NCBI GenBank assembly: GCA_019828545.1
Contig: JACVRA010000072.1
Location: forward strand, 62,001-126,000
DNA from: Paracamarosporium sp. OC-R06-R3
Lineage: Eukaryota; Ascomycota; Dothideomycetes; Pleosporales; Didymosphaeriaceae
DNA: 64,000 bases
Direction of reading: 5' to 3'
The position numbers and the translations under genes were made by a program. A model generated the notes under the pieces. The model searched no databases, was not told the DNA's origin, and saw only the letters and a list, made by a program, of their open reading frames with translations. Shown piece after piece: positions 10,112 to 21,497 of this stretch (within the stretch, counting starts at the first letter, position 1; every line of letters begins with the position of its first letter).

Positions 10112-12590
10112 ATGCAATTTCATACATATAAGTCTTTCCGAAAGCGGAGATTCGTTAGAAGATACTCCTGCCTTGCATTGGTCGTTACTTTTCTTGTCAT
10201 TTGGGTTTCCTGCGTTATTACGACACGGTACAACGACACCATACCTAAGAAAGTCGACCAAGAGATCAATTTGCAAGAATCGGGCAAACACGAATTGACA
10301 AAAGCCCCGCATTCTGCTTCGCAGCTGACCACGAATAATGCACTTGAACAATCCGAACCGAAACATCACGGTTTCCATATACCGTATAGTATCGCGTTGC
10401 GCTTGGTCGATCGCCTTCCACACCTGGATACCGAACTGTTTGATCCACTTTCATCAAAGGACGGAAGATCATTGAGCTTTCTCGAAGGGGATCACGACTC
10501 TGAAGAGTCCAGGGCTCATGATACTGGACACACTGCAGACCACAGTCAGGCCGAGGATCTTGAACACTCCATTACAGAAGACATCTCCCCTCCCAATAAT
10601 GTTGACCATAGAGGTGTAGACAGTCATATTGAGCTCACGAATTTAGAGCACGCGACCGAAATGATAGCCACTCAAATGCCGTCAATGTCGTCTGATCCTG
10701 TAAAGGCTGCTAAGCCGCTTGCTCAGGACATGCATTCCCCAATTAGGCCACTCGAACAGATGCGCTCCTGGTCCGAGAGTTACAAATTCCCTGAATGGGT
10801 TGAGTGCCTTACAATCAAGGAAAAGGCGGATAATCTCCCCGATTTGCTACACATTACCTTTGAGGAATCCGTGCAAGATGTTATTCTTGATGGCTGGGAG
10901 GACGAATGGATCGCAAATGCTCGCTATATCGGCCCCAACCTTCGAGAACCAAAGATTGACTTCGTCTATAACTGTACGTATGAAATCCCTTTTATTTCCA
11001 AGCCTTGCTAATATAGACAGGGGTCAATGGGTCACAGCCAGAACTCCAGTCCACGATGCGACCGTATGAGCTGAACTCGAGTCTCAACGATCCTGATGGT
11101 ATTTGGATAGCATCTCATGGCACTAATCGCTACCGCGAATGGGACGAGCTCCGGTTCTCCATCCGAAGCGTCGAGAGATACGCTGGATCCTTTACCAATC
11201 GCATCCAGATTCTTGTCAACGCGTTTCAAACATCTGCCGGTGGTAGCAAATCTAATATCATGGGCAAGCAAAGGCCTCAATGGCTCAAAGAAGGGCTAGA
11301 CAAGGTGCAGGTGCTTTCGCAGGAAGAATTCTTTGGATCGGATGAGAGGAAATGTTTACCCTCTTTCGACTCACTCACTATCGAGAACCAACTCTACAAT
11401 ACGAGGTCAGAAACAGACCAAGTGAGGTGCCCACTTTGAAATAAATCGGGACAACTGTTAACGATTTCTAGCTATTCGCACTCTCGGATGACATGATACT
11501 CGGCAAGCCTCACGCGGCTGCAGATCTATATTCGCCCTTGTTTGGTCCGACACTAGGCTTCAAAGATAACGCATACAATACACTAAAACCTCCTACCGAT
11601 GCAGACGCAGAGCGATTTGGTGAGAAGCCATTCCTCATATACACTTCTTGGCTTCTCAACCGGCGATTTGGCGCGCGTAAGCGCAAAGGTCAAGTTCATT
11701 TCGGCCATTCCTTATCGCGAAGTGTTGCCAGGGAAGCAATAACTAGTTTTCCTCGACCAGCACTTCGCAGCGCCATCCAACGTTTTCGGGGCGAGACTGG
11801 TTTCCAGCTATATTCGTGGTATGTCATGTTCCACTACAGAATGGAGCGTCACAGGGAGGCCCTCCTCTGGAGTTATGTTATGCTTCGAAGCGATCAAGAT
11901 GGCGATGGATACCTCGACTGGAGAGAGCGAAATAGCATACTGCACGACCTTGCTGAAGGAATGAGCAACGAAGATCCTGAGCAATACCGCCGCCGAATAT
12001 ATTACCGTATTGCTGATTATCACGAAGAAGCCGGCCTTGAGCCGCCCAGAGTCAACACTGATGTACTCTGGACGTCTCTAGATGGACCTATCATGATAAA
12101 AGGCCTCGATTGTGATGCCTTTGATACTGAAGAATGTTTGGCGCCCGGTTTCTCTTTGCCAGCAAGTGATGATGTGGCTCGTAACCCGGTCTTCTCTTCG
12201 GCTGCAATATTTGACAAAGTGGCGCGTGAATCTCCACGATGCGGTGATTGTCTTCTGAAGATCATCCTGAACAGGAGACGCTCTGGCTTGGGCACACTTC
12301 TTCCTCATCCTCTTGAAAAGCCTCAGCAACGGTCGACTGTTGTGAAGGCTTTGATTAAGTTCCAGTACACGATTGTCAGTCCGGACGCTTACTTCTACAT
12401 GGTTACCGATGCTGAACAAGCTCGACATACGCTCCTCAATCCTTACATTAAGCACAAGAAGAAGGCCGGTCAAATATGTTTGAATGATGATGTTGTGACG
12501 CAGAATGAGGAGGAATTGGAGGAGCTGCGGAAGACAATGAACGCATTATTTGAGGGGCTGTTACCGGAGCCATCGAGCTACGAAAAATGA
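10112..12590 (+). CDS. Stealth-family sugar-phosphotransferase with EF-hand (Xpt1/GNPTAB-like)
   Basis: Probable Golgi enzyme moving a sugar-1-phosphate from a nucleotide sugar onto a glycan; known relatives are Cryptococcus Xpt1 and animal GNPTAB. Exons 10112-10973, 11021-11421 and 11472-12590 give 793 residues. A basic N-terminus and membrane helix (CLALVVTFLVIWVSCVITT) make it type II, followed by a long hydrophilic stem to about residue 250. Stealth CR1 is KIDFVYNWVNGS (281-292, across intron 1). CR2 is REWDELRFSIRSVERY (from about 327). CR3 contains TRSETDQLFALSDDMILG, spanning intron 2. In CR4 lies a canonical EF-hand loop D562-E573 (DQDGDGYLDWRE, with D,D,D,Y,D,E at 1,3,5,7,9,12). GNPTAB also has an EF-hand. 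Donor sugar and acceptor are unknown. Confidence 0.9.
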
Positions 12591-13553
12591 TGAACACATT
12601 TCTTTAATTCAGAAAATCCGTAACTTAGATGGTGCACAGTATGTAGACCGATGGCACTCAGATTTTTCCTCCTCCCACTGATTCATGTTGATAAATTGAT
12701 GAAATTCATGCTAAGCAACCTTCATAATGAAATTTGAGTCACCAACCTCGACCTATCTAAGAATTCTTTACACTACTGCCATCATGGTCTGTTGACGAAA
12801 TAGTCCAGTGTGAGGTTATCCAAGCGAATCAATGACAAGATCCCGAAAGAAGGTCCCATGCCGGTTGTTGATCGGCGAGGTGATTTCATCGAGAACAGCC
12901 CGATATATTGGCAATTTTTTCTGTCTTACAGTTAAGTACTTCCGCCCCTCTTCAGTCGACGGAACAAGCAGTGCAGCCTGGAATCCGATCCGTGCAGAAC
13001 ATAACTTGCATGATACTAAGACAAGACTAACCTAGTCATTGCGCCACATCGTGTGATAGGCAATCACAAATGCGGCTGCTCGTGTGCAAGTTCGTTTACT
13101 GTGCCTACCATCCCTTCCACAAAGGGGCGGGCGCACACGACAGCTGATCTTCATGCAGTGTGACCCAGGTAGGTTAATTTCACCACTCGGTGCGCATTCG
13201 AATTGTGAAACCCACTTCTTTGATAGGATGCCTACGAGTTACATGCGGATCTCTAGAGCGCGGTCGAAGGGCCATCTGATACCTCTAAGCGACACCAGCA
13301 ACACGCTAATTTCCACAAGAAGAAGGCATATATTCAAAGGCAGCATATCTCTACCATCGTTTTATCTTTCGAGCATCCATAGGTGAGGTCTTTTTATTTC
13401 TTTGAAGCTCGTCTCTGTCATTCTTTTGGCTCATGCACTCCCTTTCGCTCATTTACCCCATCTTCTAAGCAAATTGTCGAATTTCACAAGTCAGCTTTGT
13501 CATTTAATCTCCATCCCACTTCTAACAATATCGATCACGTCGCAAGTTGCATA
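12591..13553. other. intergenic / promoter of secreted protein gene
   Basis: About 960 bp. A TATA-like CATATAT at 13328-13334 lies about 220 bp before the next start codon. Other open frames look random. Confidence 0.5.
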
Positions 13554-14948
13554 ATGAAGTTGTCTTCCGCACTTCTTCTGGCCGGTGCCGTTGCAGGCTA
13601 TGAATACAACCAGCATGCTACTCCGTCCAGCCCCCACACCGGATATACAACAATCACACCGAGCGGTCCCCATGGACCTATCACCGTCACTGCACAGTAT
13701 CAACCCATTCCTTCTTACGTCCCAGATGTCTCTACCTACAGCCCGTACCTTTGGGTATCTACAATCATCACCGATGCGAACGGGAACCAATGCACCATTA
13801 CGAAAACAGAGCAATCTGTTACCATCCACCATATCAGCACAACGATCACTCATACATCCACCATGACACGAGCTGGTCACACTGTCCCTACTGATGTCTC
13901 TCGCAACGAAACCACGACCGCGATGCTCGACACAAGGCATTGGGAAGAGCTATATGAGATGATTGGTGAAGCTGAATACCGCAACCTCGGGCCTCATGCT
14001 CTGGACGGCTATACAGGCTCTGATCTTTGCGGCCACATATGTAACGGTGACAACGGATTTGAATATCAGCCTGTTCATGTCAAGGAGTACAAGCACGGCG
14101 GATGGTTCTACTACAACACAACCTATACATATGGCCAACCTACACCAAAGGCAACAACCTTCCAGGATCCTGGAACTTACACAATCCCCCCCTATAGTGT
14201 CACACTCTTCAGGACTGCGACCTTTCCCACTGAGGCGACTTATACTGCTTCTGCCGGTTCGGTAGTCACATATGGCGGGGTCACTACTTCAGTCAGCGAG
14301 CCTTGCACAATCACTGCGCAATATGGCGCTTACTCCACCGAGGGTACGAAGAGCAAGCTGGTATTGAGCACAACTACCATCTATGCCAGCACTCCTGGGC
14401 GTTACACCATTGATAAACCAACCATTACGAGGTACGATCGTCAGACTGAGTGTACTTATCCTACTACCACCGCTTATCAGCCTGGGATATATCATCACGA
14501 CAAAGAGGCGATCACTATCACGAGCCCATATCAAATATACTCTTGTTCGTATCATCGGCAGTCGGTCTCCTCAACATCGAAGGTAACCTCGGACTATTCG
14601 GTCACAAAAGATGTTTACTCCGCTCCTACAATGTCTTCGAACATCTTCTACGATCATGAGACGAGCACATCCGCATTTCTGCAAAGTAAAAATTCCATGA
14701 CGCATACCACTCGATCGATTGTGAGCAGTGGTACAACTCACACGCCTTCTTCTACCGACGATGATGGTTATGCCACAGCTTCACCCACCCAACCGCAGGG
14801 ACCTGATCCGTCTTCGGATTACGACGAGGCAGTAGAATCATATGGAAGGCCTTTCTCTGGATATGTAAAGCGTGGTGGCATACTGGAGCGACGCGGTGCC
14901 AAACACTCAACTAAGAACTCGGTCGGAAAGCGTGTCGTTATGGTATGA
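13554..14948 (+). CDS. Secreted Thr/Ser/Tyr-rich protein, unknown function
   Basis: Single exon of 464 residues from ATG 13554; an upstream in-frame codon at 13383 would hide the signal peptide MKLSSALLLAGAVAG. The mature chain is rich in Thr, Ser, Tyr and Pro with repeated short beta-like phrases (VTAQYQPIP, ITAQYGAYS, PGTYTIPPYS, PGRYTIDKP), so it may fold as repeated beta units and be heavily O-glycosylated. A few Cys are spread along the chain. The C-terminus has dibasic pairs (VKRGG, LERRG, GKRVV) that could be cut by a Kex2-type protease. No GPI signal is obvious. I recognise no family. Its position after a Stealth gene could mean a cell-surface role, which is inference. Confidence 0.8.
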   Translation: MKLSSALLLAGAVAGYEYNQHATPSSPHTGYTTITPSGPHGPITVTAQYQPIPSYVPDVSTYSPYLWVSTIITDANGNQCTITKTEQSVTIHHISTTITHTSTMTRAGHTVPTDVSRNETTTAMLDTRHWEELYEMIGEAEYRNLGPHALDGYTGSDLCGHICNGDNGFEYQPVHVKEYKHGGWFYYNTTYTYGQPTPKATTFQDPGTYTIPPYSVTLFRTATFPTEATYTASAGSVVTYGGVTTSVSEPCTITAQYGAYSTEGTKSKLVLSTTTIYASTPGRYTIDKPTITRYDRQTECTYPTTTAYQPGIYHHDKEAITITSPYQIYSCSYHRQSVSSTSKVTSDYSVTKDVYSAPTMSSNIFYDHETSTSAFLQSKNSMTHTTRSIVSSGTTHTPSSTDDDGYATASPTQPQGPDPSSDYDEAVESYGRPFSGYVKRGGILERRGAKHSTKNSVGKRVVMV

Positions 14949-16216
14949 TGGGTTCGCTTATTTCCGTTCTCAAGCAAGCCTTGACGCTGCATTGAAGTTG
15001 ATCAGTGTTAGATAACTTCATGGCTACAGAGCGTTCTAACATCCAAGCTTTTTTAATTAGTAGTTATTCATCTTCACGTTTCAATATTCCATTATGACTA
15101 TGATCTTTCGTGACCTTTGATCCGGGGCATACGTTCAGTTTTATACATAGTTTATGTGGCGTTTGCTAGACAATCGAAAGTATTGAATTGAAAATATATC
15201 TTAGGATGGGCTTTCGAAACCTTCAGCAACCGATGATAACTGATAACCGATAACCGTGTAGTTGGGAGATAGATAGGGTCAGGGAGAAGATAATGGTGAC
15301 CGTGTTTCATGAGAGAGCCCACCCAAAATTGTAGGAACATTCATCGTCAAGGTTTCAAAGTAGACAACTGGCATAACAACGATATTTTCCTAGATTGTGC
15401 TGCCTTCTCAACTTGCTTCTGATCGGAATTGAAGGGGTTTTCAACACAACGAAATGCTTCGCTAGCTCTTCTCGTCACCAATTAAAAGGTTGGCAATAGC
15501 CACGTTACTCTCGTCCATCCTACATCTCTTCTTAACTAGAAGAGATTCGATATCTTTTCGCTAATCGGCAAAAGGTTCCGATGGGGCCAGACTTTTGAGA
15601 GCCATTTAGAGAAAAAGTATATATCAACACAATTCGACCTCGAAGATACATATGTGAAATCTTCACCGTCCAAAAAGAGAAACCTGGGGGGTTAGAGCAC
15701 TATTTATATAGACACTAAGAACGCGGAAAACGGCCAAGTCTTTCTCGTCGGAAACAGAGTATTCTCATATAAACTTCTCATACCTTAGTAGGATAGAGCT
15801 TGAATCATACTGGCTTCATGGCCGTATCAAAGTATTTCCATCTTATGACTAAAACAACTGGCTGTGTGTTATTGGATAAGCTTCGTTGTAAATGTTATCA
15901 TTTCTCCTCGGGAATAAATTTTAGCTGCCGATAATATCCGCTACCCGCACCTCTTCCCCGCACATTACATCATTAGTCATCCCACAGGCCTCTTCATGGT
16001 GTTCGAAGTTCTCGTTTGTAAATATGTCCACGTCAATTTAGGCTCGTTCTTCGTTAGCTGAATCACATAAATCACGCGAAAATGGAGTGAACATCATTGC
16101 GAAGTAAGTTGAAGACGTTGATAGAATAATTCCTTGGCACAAACCTCGTGAACAAACTACACACTATAAACTCTGTAGAGAGCAGCAGCGCATTTCCTCA
16201 TTCAAGCCGTTCGACC
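14949..16216. other. intergenic
   Basis: About 1.27 kb, rather AT-rich, without a convincing gene, RNA or repeat. Confidence 0.5.
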
Positions 16217-17106
16217 ATGGCTATCCCAACTGTTCAGACTGCCGAACTAGAACGGGCAGCCTCCCTTCAAGATGCCCAGGACAAAGCCGATGCGCTCTTT
16301 ACTGAGATTGCGCGAGATCTTGTCCGACCAGGTATCACCGAAAAGCAATTAAGTGATGAAATCCATGCCCTTGGTCAGAAGAGGTGAGTAAAGTCCTGTT
16401 ACAAATCGAATTTATTCTAGACAAATAAAGAAGAGACCCTTTGTTTACATATGAAACACATAAAAGCTACTGAATCCCGAAAACTAAACTTCACTGACCC
16501 ATCATTGGTGGCGAGTAGACACAATGTGCGCACTCATTGGCATAAGCGGGTCGTTCGAAGTGGTCCGAACACTTTAAAACCGTACGCCGAGAATCCACCC
16601 GATCGGATCATTGAATCTAACGACATTCTCTTTGTTGACCTTGGCCCAGTTTTTGAAGCTTGGGAAGGTAAGTGCTCGATGGATCGACTGTCAACACTGA
16701 TTCTTATTGTATCTTAGCGGACTTCGGTCGTACATACGTTCTTGGAGACGATGAGACAAAACTGAAGATTCGCGATGATCTTGAGGTAGCATGGAAAGCT
16801 GTGAAAGAGCAGTTCGATGCAAAAGAGGACATGACTGGTGAGGAGCTATATGCTATTGCATGCAATCAAGCAGTTGATATGGGATGGGAGTTCGGCGGTG
16901 CGCATTCTGGTCATCTTCTTGGGGATTTTCCACATGAAAGGATTCCAAACGATAAGGTCCGCCTCTATATCACGAAGGGAAATGGCGAGAAGATGAGAAG
17001 TGTGGGAAAGGGGGGTCATCAGCGTCATTGGATTCTGGAGATGCATCTTGTGGACCGGGAGAAACAGATTGGAGGATTTTTTGAGCAGTTGTTGACGGTG
17101 AGTTGA
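16217..17106 (+). CDS. M24 peptidase-fold (creatinase/aminopeptidase-like) protein
   Basis: Predicted small metallopeptidase of the pita-bread fold. Exons 16217-16383, 16519-16667 and 16718-17106 give 234 residues. The metal-site layout is visible: D96 in FVDLGP, D107 in ADFGRTY, H168 and H171 in GGAHSGHLLGDFPHE, then Glu in WILEMHLV and FFEQLL near the end. THWHKRVVRSGPNTLKPY matches the substrate-side loop of this short fungal M24 group. It lacks the extra N-terminal domain of prolidases. Intron 1 is 135 nt, longer than its neighbours; I chose the acceptor GAGTAG because it restores phase directly before HNVRTHWHKR. Substrate is unknown, and activity is likely but not certain. Confidence 0.85.
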
Positions 17107-17650
17107 GTTCGTGTGCATGACGTGGCACATGTCTGTTTTCTGCTCCATATTTATCGGAAACACTGCTTCGAGAGGAAATAGCTTGCGAAAAATCGTGTGA
17201 AGAATTTGGAACATATTAAACTCAGTATATTCCTCTCTTTATCTCTCTTACTACCATCTACTTGTGCTGACTCGCAACCTGAGCGCCGAGTCGTCTTGAT
17301 CTATTTCCAAAGCATGCTCTGCTTTGCCATAGCTCTAGGGTCTACCAACGCTGTTCGTGGACGCTCTTGATGCCAAAGATATTTACTATTCAACTTTCAT
17401 TGCCAGAGTACCCTTTAATATATCGTACGCAAGGCTTGTACTTGTTTATAAGATTTTGTCGCTCTCGCAGATTTGACTCTTCATACAGCCTATTCTACAT
17501 ATGTAGTGGGGGTTTTCTATTCTGGTCCTCATTTTTCGTAATCAAACATATATTGTACAAGCTAAAATCTAACCCTCTTGCAGTGACACACGCAGTGCTC
17601 AAGCACTCATATACACTAGTCTATTCCCAGTAGGCTGTCATGTTCCTGGT
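17107..17650. other. convergent intergenic region
   Basis: About 540 bp between two 3' ends. It should contain 3' UTRs; the short frames here look random. Confidence 0.5.
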
Positions 17651-18345
17651 CTATTTGTATTCTTCATTATTGTCCTTGTCTTTCTCCATATCCTCGTCAC
17701 TATCATCGCCATTGCTACAAGCCAAAGTGTTGAACCTCCGTAACTCTAACAGCTTCTCGAAAAGGTATAGCGACATGTCTGCGTCTTCGGTTTCAATCGT
17801 TTCGTCTTGCTTTCGTGAAGAACGCGTTTCGGGTCTATGCTGAGACGCGGACGAAGAAGTACGGTTCTTGTGTGTTGCGCGGAGCTCAACGGTAGATGTG
17901 CGATTATTCTCCTGGCTCTGAACTACGTTGATGTGAAGGTTATTATCTCTGATCTATAAAGAATAGAAACCACTTCGAACCTACGTTCATATGGTCGGGA
18001 ACCACTTTCATTGAAGAGGCGAGAGGTGGGAACGGGTTGAGACGAAAGTTTTGCTGCTCCATGATCATCGTGAAAATTTGCGGCTTCACTGGCTGGGCTG
18101 TGTATGACTGATCGTGGGATCACTCGTTGAGGTATACGTGACCGAGGGGTATCGATCTTAGCTCTCCGAATTTGAGAATCGGCATGATTTGCTTCGCGGT
18201 TATTGCTCTGCGTTATACACCGCCGTGGCTGATGTATAGGATCTGTTCTATGGTTAACAGCCACCCATCAAGGGTAGGACAAACAAGTAAACTTACCTCT
18301 TGTCGTCACCGTTGGCACGTTTCTGGAGCCCTCTGGCCCACTCAT
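17651..18345 (-). CDS. Hypothetical protein with acidic C-terminus
   Basis: Not recognised. Three exons, 18345-18297, 18242-17985 and 17922-17651, join in phase to 192 residues. The first intron has a clean GTAAGT donor and ends at AACAG; the second has donor GTAGGT and acceptor ACGTAG. The protein starts MSGPEGSRNVPTVTTRD, is basic and probably disordered through the middle (many Arg, Ser, Gln), has a helix-like stretch MSLYLFEKLLELRRF, and ends in an acidic tail (GDDSDEDMEKDKDNNEEYK). The composition suggests a nuclear or scaffold protein, but that is only a guess. The model rests on phase, splice sites and coding-like composition, not on homology. Confidence 0.55.
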
Positions 18346-20307
18346 GCTATGGCCTCAAAGACAAATAGACTAGATAGTTTAAGTTTTTCTCCGTCACTCC
18401 ATCATTGCCGATGAGAAGGTCCAGCTCTTATACGCAACTGTATGGTAGAGTAATCATACTTTGAGGGTGTAGGAGAGCAACTGAAGTGTGCGAGGATCTT
18501 CCCTGCATCAACCAGCTCGAAGTAGCTAGAAGAAATGCTAAAGCTCGACATCTGCGTATTTGGAGGCGCATCAGTTGGTTACACAGCATTTTACAAGTGT
18601 GAAGTAGTTCTACATATTGCAAGATCTCACCCATGCGTTGGTCAACGGCCAAGCTGGCCCCACGTAAACTACAGGGCTGGACAAGGTTTTCTCACGGGGA
18701 AACGGCGGCCCCCCTGCATGAGGTGCAATGGCCAGTTGCCTTCTGGAAAATCGGGAATAATGCCCCCGGTAATTCATTTCATCATGGGCGGCACCTTCAT
18801 AGGGACGCGGCTAAGCTGGGATCATGCTCCTCATTCACGCGTTTGTTTGCTTCGCCCAAGGTTTTCGCTTCGCATTGCTCGAGCGTTCTGCACTTCACGC
18901 TCGGTTAGGAAATCCACGTACCTTACTGTGTCCTCTCATTTCGATATTATGCACCTTAAAGGAGGGAGGATGGTACATGTAGCCAACACGGCCTGTGCCC
19001 GATATGGAGCCCACGCAAGCGTTTCACACCGCTATATGTATCTCAGGCTGCAAAAACTTTTTAACTAGATTCATACGATTGATTTTCGAAATGATTGTTA
19101 TAGTATAAAATCATCTACACGCTCACAGCCTCATAGCGCATCTCTTTCAAAAAACTAGCCTGGAAAGCTTACTGCGATATCCGGCGTAAGTATTATCAGT
19201 GAAGACTGCGGCGTTACCCCTAAACACAGACCACGGAGGGCAATGCGAGCGCGAAAACCAATTGGGCCCGCTTACTAACCATTTCCAGCCAGTGAATACC
19301 CTTGCATGCGCTCAGATAGTCGCACAGCACGTACGCCGGACGCCATAGTACGGTGTCCACGCTGCGCCGTCGAGCTTGGCATGCGGCGTAGTTGACCCCT
19401 TATTCGTTTTCCTTGCAATTGGGAAACTGGTCGTGCTGTTTGATTAACCACACACGCCCACGAAAACATTCGTCTATCATAACTTAGGTTCTTCTGGCCA
19501 TTTCCTTGCTCCTGCGAACAGTGGGTGACAACTTAGGCGATGTACAGCGGTCTAACCATTACTTTTTTCTGGAAAAGACCCGCTTTCCTGTAGTCCAGGG
19601 TTGCAGCACCAAGCTTGCGCCCCCGGCTCCCGCTGATCCCCTCTACTCTATATCCCGCATGATTCCATCGTGCGGATCGAGCCGATACCTGCGGCTCGGG
19701 TCCGGGCTTGGAGCATAGCGATCTCCATATGCTTCGATGTTCTTGGTAATCTGTCCAAACACCATCTCCGTGATATTGTTGTTCTAGTGCATGTGGGCGG
19801 CGCGTCGTACAATGAGCGCTTATCATTGCCCAGAGTGTTCGCTTAAACTGATTGAAACAAACGATCAGTAATCCCATGCGCAGGTGCCCATTCAAGGCGC
19901 AAAGCGGTCTCGAAGATGTTAGAAGACATCAATTGTAGGTAAGAAGCGCCAGAAAGTGAGCTTTGCTGCATAAGCGCTAGACTAGCATTCACCGGGTGGG
20001 GGCCCACATACGAGGATCGAGATAAACCTTGCGCTAGTCAGTTCGCACAGCCGCACACGCTAGCTATACACAGAAAGTGCTGAAGCGCAGCGCGAGAACC
20101 GATGCGCAGGACCAAAGTACAAGATTGAGAATCAATGGAAAAAGCCTGGTCAAACCAATTTTCGTCATCGATTCGCCAGATAATCTATAATCCTCGCCGG
20201 TTGGCACCTTTCCTAGTAAATGTCTATCGCCTACCCTAGCGGAATCCACTTAGCTATTGACAACATAGACAACAAAGCATAGTACCTTCAGCCATTTTAT
20301 TTGGAGT

Positions 20308-20319
20308 ATTTATATATAT
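20308..20319 (+). promoter_or_regulatory. TATA-like element
   Basis: ATTTATATATAT followed by a C/T-rich stretch from about 20370 to 20510, which looks like a fungal core promoter and leader. It lies about 220 bp before the small frame at 20542. Confidence 0.4.
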
Positions 20320-20541
20320 GGTAGCGATATTAACGTCAGTGCCTAATCACATCGACTATCACCACAATCATCTATACCTATCGATCCAAACCCTGCACAT
20401 CTTCACCCTTAAATCACAACTTTCTCAATCCTACTCCTTCCTCTTACCTTTCAACACGCACCCGACCCATTATTTCTGCCCTCCTCTTCAACTCGAGCCG
20501 CATTATCTGAGTCAAGTTGTTAGCTTAGACATGTCAACTTA

Positions 20542-20709
20542 ATGCTACTTCCAAAGTACCTTGTCCTCGTTTTTGACTGTCGCAATAGGCCCAACCGCTT
20601 TGCACTTCTTCTACAAAATTATCTGCATTCGAAGTGTCTTCATGTACTTTTTGCGCTGTTTGTAGACGTTTTTGATGGAGAAGTTCTATATGAGCTCAAT
20701 CCATGTTGA
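20542..20709 (+). CDS. Possible 55-aa protein, unknown
   Basis: Short frame starting MLLPKYLVLVFDCRNRPNR and ending LYELNPC. It is rich in Leu, Phe and Val with two charged patches, and its composition looks more like protein than chance. It follows a TATA-like element and a pyrimidine-rich leader. An earlier ATG at 20531 opens a three-codon frame (ATG TCA ACT TAA) whose stop lies just before this start, which would act as a minimal upstream ORF. No family is recognised. It could equally be a chance frame or a broken remnant. Confidence 0.25.
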   Translation: MLLPKYLVLVFDCRNRPNRFALLLQNYLHSKCLHVLFALFVDVFDGEVLYELNPC

Positions 20710-20930
20710 ACAAGGAGGATATCTAGGCTCAACATACTGGTCGCCAGCCTACGCCACCACTTTTTAGGATCCATTTGCTGAGACATGTCGCGGTTAATGA
20801 TCTGAACTGATTGGTAAACTTCTAACTTCTTTGGAGCCGTTCATCGTGCTTGGGGGACGTGGCCAGTCTTATAGTGCGGAGCGGCAAGGATAAAAGACAG
20901 GGGTGCGGGGCAGAAGCGAGGTAGGTTGGG

Positions 20931-20998
20931 GACAGAGCGAGGTCAAGGACAGAGCGAGGTCAAGGACAGAGCGAGGTCAAGGACAGAACGAGGTAAGA
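20931..20998 (+). repeat. 17-bp tandem repeat, 4 copies
   Basis: Unit GACAGAGCGAGGTCAAG: three identical copies from 20931 to 20981, then a fourth with changes. It is purine-rich on the plus strand. Confidence 0.93.
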
Positions 20999-21085
20999 GC
21001 GACGAAGGCAGAAGACGGGAGCGAGGCAGGCAGGGTGCGGGGCAGAAGCGACGATGGCAGAAGGCAGAGGTGAGGTAGATATGGT

Positions 21086-21181
21086 GGGTAGAGGCGAGGT
21101 CAACTATGGGGGTAGAGGCGAGGTCAACTATGGGGGTAGAGGCGAGGTCAATTATGGGGGTAGAGGCGAGGTAAGATATGG
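21086..21181 (+). repeat. 24-bp tandem repeat, 4 copies
   Basis: Four units starting at 21086, 21110, 21134 and 21158, each beginning GGGTAGAGGCGAGGT. The first two are identical; the third and fourth differ by one and a few bases. It shares the core GCGAGGTCAA with the nearby 17-bp array, so both may come from one ancestor. Confidence 0.93.
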
Positions 21182-21377
21182 GGTGGGGTAGGGTAAGGTA
21201 GGGCGAGGGCGGGGCAGCGAGGTCAAGCACAGAGCGAGGCAGGGGTGCGGACTAGGATAGTGGTTCTGACGAGAACATCAACTCTGGGCAGAACAAAATA
21301 ATTTCAATGTTTATTATTACCACCATGCCGAAGTTCTCATTCAGATACCAGTAGGCCTAAGTTTATGTACTAGAACA

Positions 21378-21497
21378 GACCTGAGGTCTTCCTCGATTAT
21401 GGGGGGTCAAGTCTGTCTTCCTCGGGTAGCAAGCTGAGGAACACCCTAGGTCGCGACCTGAGGTCCTCCTCGACTCCCGACCTCAGGTCTTCCTCAA
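21378..21497 (+). repeat. three imperfect copies of GACCTGAGGTCTTCCTCGA
   Basis: Copies near 21378, 21455 and 21479 with small changes (third copy GACCTCAGGTCTTCCTCAA). The core ACCTGAGGT is almost self-complementary. Possible relic of a satellite or short mobile element. Confidence 0.7.
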
